A stretch of 64,000 nt of DNA, taken from Mansonella perstans (Eukaryota > Nematoda > Chromadorea > Rhabditida > Onchocercidae). Below, one piece after another: positions 12,931 to 24,770 of this stretch. The DNA lies in NCBI GenBank assembly GCA_037074765.1, contig JBAMDO010000095.1:1-64000 (forward strand), read 5' to 3'. Position 1 is the first letter of the stretch; every line of letters begins with the position of its first letter. The translations under genes were made by a program, and so were the position numbers. The notes beneath the pieces are model-generated. The model made no database searches. It was given only the letters and a program-made list of their open reading frames with translations, and was not told the origin of the DNA.

Positions 12931-15900
12931 TAAAAATACTATTTAAAATTTTTTAAAAACCTAACCAATTATCAGTGTGAATTAATTTTGCTTCAAATAT
13001 TCGCTTATCATTAAAAAAATTCACGATCAAAGCTTAGAAAAAAAAACCTTACTGCATATGGGTAAAAATCATATAAACTCTACTAATATAAGCTGAACTT
13101 CTAAATTACTACGTCATTTATATCATCAAGAAATTATTCAATACACACAAACTTATGCATTGACCAAAATAACACCAGGCAAAAAATTTCTTAAATTAAT
13201 GACATAATAACATAATAGCTGATATGAGTTATGACCATTTGTAGCCAGAATATATGACTCGAGAAAAAAAAGCTTAAACAAAAAAAAGTAAGAAATGCCG
13301 CTTAATTAATTATTTATTAAAAGCATATGTTAATCAATTCATTTTCTTTCTCTATACCAACATATCTTTTTTTGTGAATCAAAATTTCATCGCTTAAATA
13401 CTCTCACACAGGCAATTAACCATTGACATCTGGCATTCGAAATTAAACATGGATACATATATACATGGACATATTATATATATGAGTGATACATTTGCAA
13501 ACTTATGTCTAACAATGTATCATTCAGTCGAAAAGTCACATCTATACATCTAAAAGTTGCCGCCTTTTCATACATATTGTTCAATTAATTTCTATTATTT
13601 GCTTTCTTTCTTTCCATATTATCAATATTATAATTAAATGTTGTTGCAAAAATCTCGATAAAGCTAAAAACAGTCGTCAAGAAAAAGGAAAAAAAAAAGA
13701 TAAGATAGATAATGGAGCACTTAAGTGAAACATTTAAGCGTCTTATGATAATGATGATGAAAAATGATAAATAAAAGACGCATTAATGGATTAACATTCT
13801 GCAATATATTTCATACATAAATATAAATATATAGCTATAATTATCGACCAATTGGAATTTTTCGATTAAAGCATTAAAAAAATCCAACAAGAATTATTTA
13901 ATTTGAAATTATACAAAAAAAAAAAAAAAAAAAAAAAAAACAAAATTTATCTTTCAAAAAAATGTTCACTTTTACAAACCAACTAAAACCATTAAAATTG
14001 AATGCAAATTTTTCATGAAAAAAAAAAAACAGCCAATTATTTTTCATTCTTTTCCTTTTCCATTTCTCTTGACAAATTTTATAACAAATCTCACAAACGA
14101 AATTTAATTTATTTCTTCTCTACATTGATATATAATTGGAAAACATTTATATTACAAAAAAAAAAAAATTTTCATAAAAACTATTATTTCAAAAATTCAA
14201 ATTCCAATCAATTGAAACTGAACTCATAAAAATCTGTAACATTTTATAAAATTCATTTATAAAGTTAAAATTATTACTTTTCAATTTTTTTTTCTTCTGG
14301 AGAAAGCTTTTTTGCAAATTCAAACAATTAGCTTAACAAACAAATGATAACAAGAAATACTGTTGCTAAAAGTACAGTAAGAATTATTTTCATATGAACA
14401 ATAAACAAATAGTGCAAAACATAAAAAGTGGAAATAATAAATGATAACTGATAATAATACACGATAAATGATGATAGTAATATGTGATAATTGATGATAG
14501 AATAGTGTTTTGTTAGAATCAAGCATAAAAAGGTTCCGTCCTGAAAAAAAATTATGAAAAAAAAAATATATTTTGTTTACAAAGAATAACCCTGATTCCT
14601 GAGCAGGTTCATAGTTTATCTATTGTATGGTTTAAAAAAGTTAAGAAATTAATTATTTTAAAATTTTATACCTTCCAGTAATATCATTTATCGGTTCTAA
14701 CACAGCTTTTTTTTAGTCATTAAGCAAAGGAATTGCTACAAATTCAAATCAATCAGAAACCAGGAATTGTTCAAATTGTATAATATGTTCAGTGTAATAT
14801 ACCGATAAATTATGAGCAAAATGAAATGATATGTTCTCATGCAAATATTTTCAGGTGTTTACGCTATCATATACATATTACTGTTAGCATTGTCTGAATT
14901 AATAGTTACAAGAATGCAGAATTTTTTGATTGTAAAACTTAAGATACTGAAACTAATAAAATTAATAAATTATTACCGAAAATATGACAGAATGATGAGA
15001 AACAGAAGCAAAAACACATTCTGTAAGAGATATATGTGAAATCAAGTAAATATTGTTGTAACATAATTGCACTTGGCCTGCCAGAAAAATTAATTTTCAA
15101 TAATTGAAGAAATGATGAAAATTTTTTGTAAAATGTTATAGAGTTTATGAAAATACGTGCAGACTGCAACAAATATATTTTGCTGATAAAGAAAAACGTA
15201 AAAACAGTCAAAACCTCCATGCACGTGTACATCTCGCATTTTTATTGAAAAATAAACTTCGTTCATTTCAAAATTCGAACTCATCGCTAATGCAAACCAT
15301 TGCGTCTCATCTCAGTGAAATCAGAAAATTAATTCGGATTTTCAATTTAATTATTGAATTATCAAAATATTGCAATTGAAAATCCTTCATACAAATATTA
15401 TGTATTAAAATTTAATTAAAAGCAGAGGCAAAAAAAGGAAATTCAAAAATTAGCTCTTTTTTTCCTTGTAAAAAAATGAATATTATTTGAAGAATTTTCT
15501 GAAATAAATGACAAAAAAAATAGATCAAAACATGAAATCAATCAAAAATGTGCTGTGAATGATGGCATTTTATAAGCAATGAAATTATTTTTAACAGCCT
15601 ATATAAATTAATTGCAATATATTTTATATTTTAATTGCTATTCAAGAAACGAGCATTCCATTACAAAATTACATTTTCATTGTTTCATTGCTAATCTTGC
15701 ATTATTGATATTTTATATTTTTTAATATAATTTTTTTCTTTTAAAATATTGATTAGTTTAATCATTTTGAAGCATCATAAAGTATCTAATTTTTCTTTTT
15801 TTTTTCGTCAATTACCAACCAATAAAATTAATTGCATTTTGTAATTTATGGTTTAAAATTTTTGAAATACTGGAATTAAAGGAAAAATATTTCAATAATA

Positions 15901-16097
15901 TATTATTAATGATATCAAAAATAAAAAAAATGTAATAAAAAAAATAAAAATTGATCGGGAAGATAAATTTTACTTCATTGAAAATTAGATTTGTACAAAT
16001 TTTTTTATAGCTTTTAATAAATTTCGGGAAAAAAAGACAAAACTTTTCCAATTAATACTATGGTGATTTGTTCTTGCATAAATTTAAACCTTTTAAT

Positions 16098-16366
16098 TAC
16101 TGCCCCAAAATAATTGCATAAGTTATAATTTTACCTTATACTGCCCCAAAAAAGTTGCATAAGTTGCAGTGTTAATGCAACTTTATTTCATTTGAGTTTA
16201 GGAGCAAAATAACACTTGCAATTTATTAATTAATAAAATTTTGCTTCAAGAAGACTGAATGCAAGTAGGTTTGTTGTGGCGGTTTTTCAGTGTCACTTAG
16301 ATGACCGAACGTAAGTAGTTCGTTGTAGAGGTTTTTTAATTTCACTTCATTACTTCAAAGAAAATT
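16098..16366. repeat. Two neighbouring diverged tandem duplications
   Basis: TACTGCCCCAAAA followed by TTGCATAAGTT occurs near 16099 and 16140. Downstream, a 50-bp unit with GCAAGTAGGTTTGTTGTGGCGG at 16261 is repeated as GTAAGTAGTTCGTTGTAGAGG at 16311, each followed by TTTCACTT. No reading frame crosses them. Confidence 0.55.
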
Positions 16367-17948
16367 TATTTTGCTTGTTTGTTTATTCATTTAATTATTC
16401 ATTGCTTTCCTTTCGCTGAAAAAAAGGTGAATTGGAGGTAATAAATATTTTTTTGTTGGTTGGATTTATTTAATTATACATCAATTGAATGGTACATACG
16501 GTTTATTATAATTTATTAGCAAGAAATTTTATAAAAAAAAAAAACGGAGGGCAGGAACAAAATTTTTCAGCTATTATTTTCAAGAAGATTAATTGTGCAA
16601 GAAGCATTCAATTTATTTCTGTTAAAATTTTTAAAACACAAAATTTCAAGCATCATCTTTAATCAATAAATTTAATGCGTTTTCATTTCGCAATCATTTT
16701 TTTTGACAATTTTTTTTTTTAATTCCAAAAATGCCAAAAATTCAATAAACTACTTAATTTTATAGCTAGAAATTGATCAAATTTTAGCAAAATTATTCAA
16801 TGAAACCGCAATATGACTTATGCTACAGTAGGAGGGTTACAGTAAGACTTATTACAGTAGCGCTTTAGTAATAGGTGATTACAGTATTGCGCATTGCAAA
16901 ATTTCTCACCAAATATTCGTTTAAAAACGTCAAATAATTGAAAAAAGAAACAAAAAAAAGGAAAGTATAAATATGGAAAAAGGTACAAATAATATATTAT
17001 TTTAATTTAATTTGCATTTCATCATAATTTCCATGTAAATTTTTCCAAATTAGATTATTCTTTCATTTCATCATCGAAAAATAACATTTCGGTCTCATTT
17101 TTTTATATGCAACTATATTGACTGAAATCAAATGAAATATTTTGATTTCAATTTCAATCGATATAATTATCGATTGAAATTAAAATAAAAAAGTTTTGTG
17201 TATAATTTTAACAAATTTTACGATCATTTAATTAAATCAAATCAATGGAACATTCTGGGAAAACAGAGACAAGGCAATCTATGCGAATTAACTGATATCT
17301 GCTAAATCTGAAATGAAATGCTAATCCCCAAAAAACATTCCGGCGAAAATATTTCATTGATTTTTTGATTGAATCAAACTGATTGGTTTGAAATGGGTTC
17401 ATCTGAATGAAAAAGATGGAATGGATCGATTTCAAAAATAAAATTTTGTAATTGATTAGGAATGAATTCATTGCATTGCATGACAAGTATTCTTTTTTTT
17501 TAATTTCATTTTAATCTGTAAGCATTTTTTTGTTTTCAAAATCATTTCTATTTTTGCTTTTGTTAGCAATGCTAACAGTTGTACAAACATAGATTGAATG
17601 AAATATTAATCATACCATACCATATCATACAATATCATATACCATATCATTTCATTTCAATGCAATTTTTTTTATTCTTTAAATTTTACATTTCATGACA
17701 TTTTATTTCGCTTTTTTTTCATTCCACACGTTTCATTTCACTTATTATTGATGAATTTTGATATGATCATTTTTTTTCTCTAAAATTCAATTTTTTGACT
17801 GAAACAAAATTGAATTTTATATATTTATTGCGACAAATATTTTTTTTTCAAATGAATTATAAATTATTTTGAAAAAAAAAAAAACTTATATTCACACAAT
17901 AAATAATTAATCGAAAATGTAACTGATTCCAAATTTTCACAATGTTGC

Positions 17949-18194
17949 TTGATTGTCTTAGCAATAGTCATGATCCGGCCATTATTTGCTATTATCTTTA
18001 TGAAGATCTTAATTAATCTGAACAATGAGCAGTGTTCTGTACATAGAGTTTACACGCTCTCAGTGATATTTTACCGCTATCTGATCGACGTTGTTGTGCA
18101 ATTAGTTGAAAAGATCAATCACACACAAATCGATTTATCAGCAATTGCCGATTTAAAAAATAACACAAGTTGTTTAATGAAAACAAAAAGTTAA
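17949..18194 (+). CDS. Doubtful orphan reading frame, 81 codons
   Basis: An open frame with a hydrophobic first 24 residues (MIVLAIVMIRPLFAIIFMKI...) and a more polar, less AT-biased remainder. It is unlike its AT-rich surroundings in composition, which is the only reason to list it. I recognise no family, see no convincing splice partner and no good trans-splice acceptor before the ATG. It may be a small secreted or membrane protein, an exon of a decayed gene, or chance. Confidence 0.15.
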   Translation: MIVLAIVMIRPLFAIIFMKILINLNNEQCSVHRVYTLSVIFYRYLIDVVVQLVEKINHTQIDLSAIADLKNNTSCLMKTKS

Positions 18195-19217
18195 CCGAAA
18201 TTTTCTTCTTCTTCTTCTTCCTTATCTTAAAAACTCGAAACAAAAATTCCATTGCTTTCCGGTATTGATTTTGCATGTGACATTAAAAAGTGACACTTTT
18301 TTTTCAGAATAATTTTTGCAAGAATTCCATTACAATTTTTAATTTTTTAAATTTTTTAATCTTTCGTTTTTTTTCCCATCTTTTCATTTCGTTTCATTTT
18401 TTGAAGCAAAATTTTTGCTGCTCAAACATAATAGTCATTTATCATTCTTGCTTTAAGCTCTGCTATTTATGTAAAAAAAAAAAAAAACAGCAAAACGGAA
18501 TTAATTACTTTCCTTTAAATCCAATTCTTTAAAAAAATGCCATTCACGTCACCTATATACTTAGTAAATTAATATTTCATTTGTCTGTTAATTAATTCCA
18601 TTTATTGTTTGGTTATTTCTGTTTCCTGCAAAATATTTATTAAGGGATTGTTGAACTGATTAATATGTATTTATGTTTGGAATCATCAGTTTTTAAACTT
18701 GTATGTCTTTTTTTTCATTTTTGCTGCAAATTTGCAGATAACGCCTCAAAATTATAAATTCAAATTAAAATTTATTTTTCGGCAATAAAAAAAAACTGAT
18801 AAAAAACGCTTTATAAATTAGCAATTAAAAATTCTTTGCAAATTTAAGCCAAAGTTAAATTTTAAAAAGAATTAAAAATATAATTGAATCAAATTGAAAT
18901 AAACTTTGGGCTATTTTAAAATCTAAAGTCAAATTTTGAATCAAAACTGAAATGTCTTATAGTTAAGCGCTAGTCATATGGATGTTCAGAAAGAATTCCG
19001 AAAAATAGCAAAAAATTTTCTAAACCTCAAGTGAAAAAATCAAACTTAATTAATCAAAAATTTATTTCACATTTGAGAATGGGGAAATATAGCGACAATT
19101 CAATTGTTTGTGTTTTAATTTATCGAAATTAGTCTTAAAAAAGAAATCTGTTATCAAAATTTATTGTGAAAGGAAATAGCTGAAATTTTAGTTGCGCAAA
19201 AAATTCCAGTGCGTACG

Positions 19218-19306
19218 TTTGTGATAGATGTGCGTTTATAACTTATGGACTTGTGATAGATGTGCGTTTATAACTTATGGACTTGTGATAGATGCACGTG
19301 TGTAAC
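19218..19306. repeat. 32-bp minisatellite upstream of the scramblase-like gene
   Basis: The unit CTTGTGATAGATGTGCGTTT plus ATAACTTATGGA is present two complete times (19218-19249, 19250-19281) and a third partial, diverged time to 19306. It ends about 385 bp before the start codon. Confidence 0.8.
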
Positions 19307-19675
19307 GTTTAAAGATTGCTTTCATTTATCTGAAAGGGTGAGCGTTTTTTTTGCCTATGTGATACGTAATTTATACCTTAAGTTAATCACTGAAAATCAT
19401 TTTCAGCTAACTCGAAAGCGATGAACAATTCTTTCACGCAATGATACGCGCGTAAATAGTGTGTAATATCTAACGTGAACTTTTGATACGTGTGCAGTAT
19501 CTAATGTGAATTTTTCTTTCAAATTAAAATTTGCATACAAAACAAATTTATGGATATTGAAAATGGAATCGTATGCAACTAATTTAGAAAATGTCAACAC
19601 ATATTTCCCTGTTGCTATTGTCATTTATTGGAAAAATTTAATTGGATAAAAAAAAAAGAAAAAAAGTGATATCAA

Positions 19676-19686
19676 AATTTTTGCAG
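19676..19686 (+). promoter_or_regulatory. Candidate spliced-leader acceptor
   Basis: AATTTTTGCAG ends 4 nt before the start codon of the scramblase-like gene, and there is no in-frame coding upstream. This is a textbook position for a nematode trans-splice acceptor. Inferred. Confidence 0.5.
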
Positions 19687-19690
19687 AAAA

Positions 19691-21736
19691 ATGTCATTGT
19701 TCAATCAAGTGAAACTTAGCGTAGCGAAAGTACTGCAATTGGGTACCGATGGTAATATATTTGAGATTCCAGAATGTGCCGCATTAATGACAACTGATAA
19801 GATATCAATTAAAGTGGCTAATGATACCCAAATGTATTATTCTACCTTTTTTCTTTGCAAAATTTGATTTAATACATTTTCATTGATGATAAAAAATTTC
19901 CCAAAAAACACAAAAATCAATACTATGCAGGAAAAATGAAAAAAATTTGAGAAATATTCACATATCTATTATCAAATAATTAGTCGCTAATCTAAACAAT
20001 AATCTGGAATATCTGAAATTGCACTTTTTAGCTGCGGTAAGATGCAATGATTCGAACTGAAAAATTACGCATAAATTGAAATCAATGACTAATAATTTGA
20101 ATTAATTTCTATTCAACAAAATCCGTAAAATAACTTATAGAAAACGTTTTTAACTTTTTTTCAAATTATCAGTCAATACTTCCTATCTTGTAACATTGTA
20201 TGCATTTTTTTTTTTTTTGTGTTTACAAACTACAATTTATCATTTAGGATTAGAGCACTTGTGAACTATGCTGATCACAATGTAACAAATTTTAATATTC
20301 TTTTTGTGATACGAGACGAAAGACGAAAAAAGCGAACAATTATGTCTGCTAATCTGATATCTGGTACGGTATGTTACTTCATTCATTTCTGTTACAAATT
20401 GTTAATTAATTGAATAACAATATTGTTGGTGGTTACGTGTACCATTCAATGACTGAACTTGCAGGCCATGGTTTTGAAGTGAAGAACGATGCAGGTGAAC
20501 GAATGATGGATATTAAGATACCAAATAATGCCGTATCATCACCATCCATTGGTAAAATTGTTCATCCACTCAGTACTACAATTTATAAGGTAAGTACTGA
20601 AAAAAGCAATTTTCATTTGTCTAATTAATTACAATTATAATGTTTGATAACTTGATCAATTATAACTTCGTTTAATTCAATTACTTCTTCATCTTTTAAA
20701 TTCAGCATGATAACTAAACACAAATGTTTCTCCTTCTTTCGTATACTGTATGTGTGAGGTAGTCATGATCAATGTATAAACGTCAAACCTTTTTATTAGA
20801 TCATGATTTCTGTACCAGATATAAAATCTTTTTTCATTAAAATTTTTGAAAATCACACCATATCAACGAAAATAATTATACTTATCCTTGAATAAGATGA
20901 TTAGTGATATAATCGTTTCATTGAAGGTACTGCATGACAATACGGAAACAAATAATCATCGTTTTCAAGTGCACCATTTATCATCTGATCGGTCAGTAAT
21001 TAACGTCGACAAAGTACTTACTTACTTTTACTTTAAAATCATTAGAAAAATTAATGCGATCTATCATCCGACAAAATAAGTAATTAATGTTATGATATAA
21101 TTCTGTATTAAAGATCATTAGAAAATAAAATGAAAAATTTTCCATAACCTTAATGTAGACGTATTAATAAGTTAATTACTTTGTGTTTCTAGCAATTTTT
21201 AAATAAAATTTATTATAGAGTTTAATTAAACTTTCATTAAATAATGCTCGCAATGATAAAATTATTATTCAATATATCCACATTGACAGAAGAATCAACC
21301 ATAAATTATTTACAGATATCTTTATCAGTATATCCAATACTTAAAATGATTGGAATACTAGAAACTGAATGCATATATCAATTCAAACGTAAGGATGGAG
21401 TTGAGGTGGCACGAGTTTATCCTAAAATTGTCTTGAACGGCAGGACGCTTATTTTGAAATATAAGTAAGCAATAAGTCGTAATTAATTAATTTCACAATT
21501 GCAAAATTCTTTTTAAAATCTTTTAAGTTAATTTTTCTATTCTGGTATATTTTTTAAGACATTTTGCTTTAAGATCAATCACCTTTTACAGCATGATGCA
21601 ACTTGATATGCAAATGCGTGCAGTAATCTTAGGTACATCATTAATGCTCGTATTGCACGATGTATATCCGGATATTCGGGATGCATTAACCGAATCGATT
21701 GCAAGAATTAGAAGTTGCGAAACAAAGGAAATATAA
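19691..21736 (+). CDS. Predicted scramblase/LOR-fold protein, complete, 254 residues
   Basis: Six exons: 19691-19833, 20248-20363, 20465-20589, 20927-21013, 21316-21464, 21592-21736; 765 nt, phases consistent. The strongest clue is near the C-terminus: residues 211-221, LDMQMRAVILG, then a hydrophobic stretch, line up with the LD-VKMKAVMLG strand and hydrophobic helix that close phospholipid scramblases. Preceding it are alternating hydrophobic segments (FEVKNDAGERMMDIKI, IYQFKRKDGVEVARVY) of the length expected for the beta-strands of the scramblase/tubby/LOR barrel. There is no proline-rich N-terminus and no cysteine palmitoylation cluster as in mammalian scramblases. The family call is inference from short similarity; a structure search would settle it. 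The gene model is much more secure than the function. The exon 2 donor (GTACGG) is weak but is the one that keeps the frame. Confidence 0.6.
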
Positions 21737-24576
21737 ATACTAGAGATTATTGATATTGTACGCGTAGTAAACATCGTTTAAATACAAAGTTAAATTTTTC
21801 AAAAATTTTCTTCCTCAGTGAAATTGGGCAAAAAAAGCCTGTAAATTTGCCTATGAGTACTACAGTATGCTTCCAGTTACTGTCCAGTTGCAGTATGTTA
21901 CTGTCCAGTTACAGTATGCTTGATACTTCATACCTTACAATTTACACATATATGATTGCTTGAAATTTAATCCATTTTTTAAATGTGTGAGATTTCAATT
22001 TAGTGCACATTTTACGCCTTTTTAAGCAAATCTAAAATTTAAGCATATTTGAACTGTTTGAAGCTTTTTTTTGTTGAATTAGACAGACGTTTTAGTATAT
22101 TTTGAGCTTTGAAATGCAACTTTTTTCTAAAAACATCAACTGTACTACTTATAGTTATAAAGTATAACAAATATATGAAAAAGTCAAATTTTAAAGAGTA
22201 GCCAAATACAGTAACCAAGTGCAATTAACATTTTTGTCATCAGTTGATTAATTCAATAGACAGATACTACGTTACACAAAAATTGGGCATTGTCCGAAAT
22301 AATTCTCTGTATTTCCTTCATTCCGAAGGATAAATGGCTATTCTCGGAGGCAGGCGCTGTGTAATAATCAAAAAAATTGCCTATTTTGTAATTAATATTC
22401 ACAAAGTGTCTATTTGCTAATTACCTGATATATATATATATATGCATACACCTGATATATTCATTTATCATTTGACATTTTTTTCCATGAAATTTGTTTT
22501 TTGCTTTGATGGATTACATTTGAGCGTTTGAAAAAAACAATAAACAATACATTCAAAGTATGCAAATGAAAAATTTGACAAAAATTTCCAATATACTGGC
22601 AAATGATTAGTAAAGTTATTGAAATTAAAATACTTTACAAAAAAAAATAACAAAAAGAAGTTAAGCTATAAAATTATTAAAATTTTTCAAAAAAAATTTT
22701 TGAATTATCATTTCTCACATTTTAACAGCTTGCAATTCAAATTTTACTTTATTGCTTTTAAAATAATCTTTTTTTTCATCTGCCAAATCTTTTTAAGATT
22801 GCAAATGATTTTTTAGATGTTCAAAATATGTATGCTAAAAGTAAGAGTTTGAAGTATAAACGGTGTGAAAAGTAAATTGAATGGTTGATTAAAGTTCAAA
22901 CTGCAAATGTAAAAAGTACAAGTTTGAAGTATAAATGTAATTTCAGTGTAAATATTTCAAATCAATATCTAAAAATAGTAATGTTATCAAAATTAAAGTA
23001 AATTTGAAGTAATAAAATATTAATGCAATACTATTAATGTTATTAATATTAAAATTTAAAGGGAAATTTCATCCGCTCCGATCGATAATGAGTAATAATA
23101 ATTTGATAATAACATCAAATAATAAAATGTTGTTAATAATTAGTCGATGCTATTATCATATGTTTTTCAATAATTAATTGATATATTCGAAAGTTATTTA
23201 TAGTTCCGAGAATTTGTTGACATATTCAAAAGTTACTTATAGTTCAATGATGATTTTTTTTTTAAATTAAACATGGAGTTTCGCTCCAATTCAACAAATA
23301 CCTTTGCTGTCGTAGTGGTATTTACAAATCCTTAAAGACAAAAAAAGAAAAAAAAACCTACAATATTTGACATATTCAAAATTTAAAATGCTAATTAGAC
23401 AAATTTAATATATAGCCGAAAATTGCTGCATCATGATGTCTTTTTAGTGCCATTTCAAAGCTTTTGACAGTATTAACAGTTATAAGTTGATTTTTAATTA
23501 ATTGAACTTTTTCTTTTTGTTAGTCAAAAAATATCATTTATTTTAAATGAGCTGAAAGATTTATTGTTCAGAATTTGCCTGTACAAATAAAAGAATGGTT
23601 TGTTTGAAAGAGTGCTTTTGTCAATAGTACTTTTGATTTTGCTGCATTGCTCACAAAAATTTTTTGTTGAATTTACCATAGATGAGCCAAAGAAAGGCAT
23701 ACTATTGTACACGTGAGCCAAAGGAAGGTATTATTAGTGTACGAAAGCTATTATTACTATTAGTGAACAATAATTCTAATGAAGATTAAAATTAAAATTT
23801 TAAAGTTAAAGTAAAGTTTAAATCATCTGATGTGTATTTTTTCTTTGCAAAATTGTATCAATGTATAATTTTATCAATCGTATTAATTGAAGTTCCAAAA
23901 AATACTTAAATGCATGCTTAAATAAAAATTAATTTAAGTTTCGGAACTTACTTAATTACTAAACATAATTTATTTAAATTTAAATCTTGTAAAATTACCA
24001 GAAATTAACAATTATTCCATTCTGCCAAGTAGGCAATTGTTTTAGCAATACTAAAAGAAAGGGAAAAAACATTTTAGAATTTCTAAAAAGTCTAAAAATT
24101 TCTCATTATAATTTCTTTTTCCGGTAACATTTTTATAGATAAAAACAAATTATAATAATGTTTTAAATCAATTCATTTTTATCGTAGTGCTATTTTCTTA
24201 CTTTGAATATCGCTGATAACGCTAGCAATTAATATCATATGGATAAATCAATCAAATAACAATAAAATATATACAGTTCCTGTGGTGTCTCGTGTACTTT
24301 TTTTTATGATAAACTTTACGGCGCATATATATGTATATAAATTTTTCATCAATTACTAAAAATTTTGGATGAGTAAGAAGTAGAATAATATTCAACCCTG
24401 TTAGTTTGAAAAAAACAATGATTTCGCTCATTTCGCTGACATTCAAAAATTTACTTTTTAACTAATGCGTGTCTGATTCATATCGATGTGAAAATTTTCC
24501 ATATAATTTGTCAAAAGTATGAAAAATCAGTTTTATTACGTTGTGCATTGTATGAATTGAAGTTTCAATTTAGCAG

Positions 24577-24770
24577 AATTTACACTGGTAATTAGCGAGA
24601 TATATGGTAGGATTATGGGATTGTGCCAGGTAGCGTGCGGGATTGCGCAATAGTAATTATTGCATTTGAGAGTGTATTAAGAATTAATGAAATACCAATA
24701 ACCGAGAGAGGCAGGAAACAACACCGGACATTCCAGGTATTTATTAAAGGAACGACGCAGTGTTGATGTT
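24577..24770. other. GC-richer island of unknown role
   Basis: In a stretch otherwise around three-quarters A+T, this patch contains GGGATTGTGCCAGGTAGCG, then GGGATTGCGCAATAG, and later GAGAGAGGCAGGAAACAACA. It has no long open frame on either strand. It could be an old exon, a structured RNA or a regulatory patch; nothing in it identifies which. Confidence 0.3.

Larger units (their letters stand above)
10799..19690. other. Gene-poor interval between divergent CHP1 and the scramblase-like gene
   Basis: About 8.9 kb lying between two divergently transcribed genes, so both promoters should be here. It contains short tandem repeats (listed separately), many homopolymer A/T runs and short orphan reading frames of 60-100 codons, none of which joins into a multi-exon model. 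The best of these, 17949-18194, is listed as doubtful. Confidence 0.55.

Noticed and set aside
14839..15284. Short overlapping frames on both strands with hydrophobic segments
   Set aside because: They contradict one another, lack acceptors and donors that join in phase, and match no family I know.
20750..20815. A let-7-type seed (TGAGGTAG) in an intron of the scramblase-like gene, with a partly complementary GATCATGA downstream
   Set aside because: Only 8 bp plus 4 bp can pair, around a large asymmetric bulge and a loop of about 28 nt. That is too poor for a microRNA precursor, and TCATGATC is self-complementary, so the pairing is expected by chance.
23524..23721. A 65-codon minus-strand frame with several Cys, Lys and Ser
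   Set aside because: No splice partners, no similarity I recognise and typical local AT composition; treated as chance.
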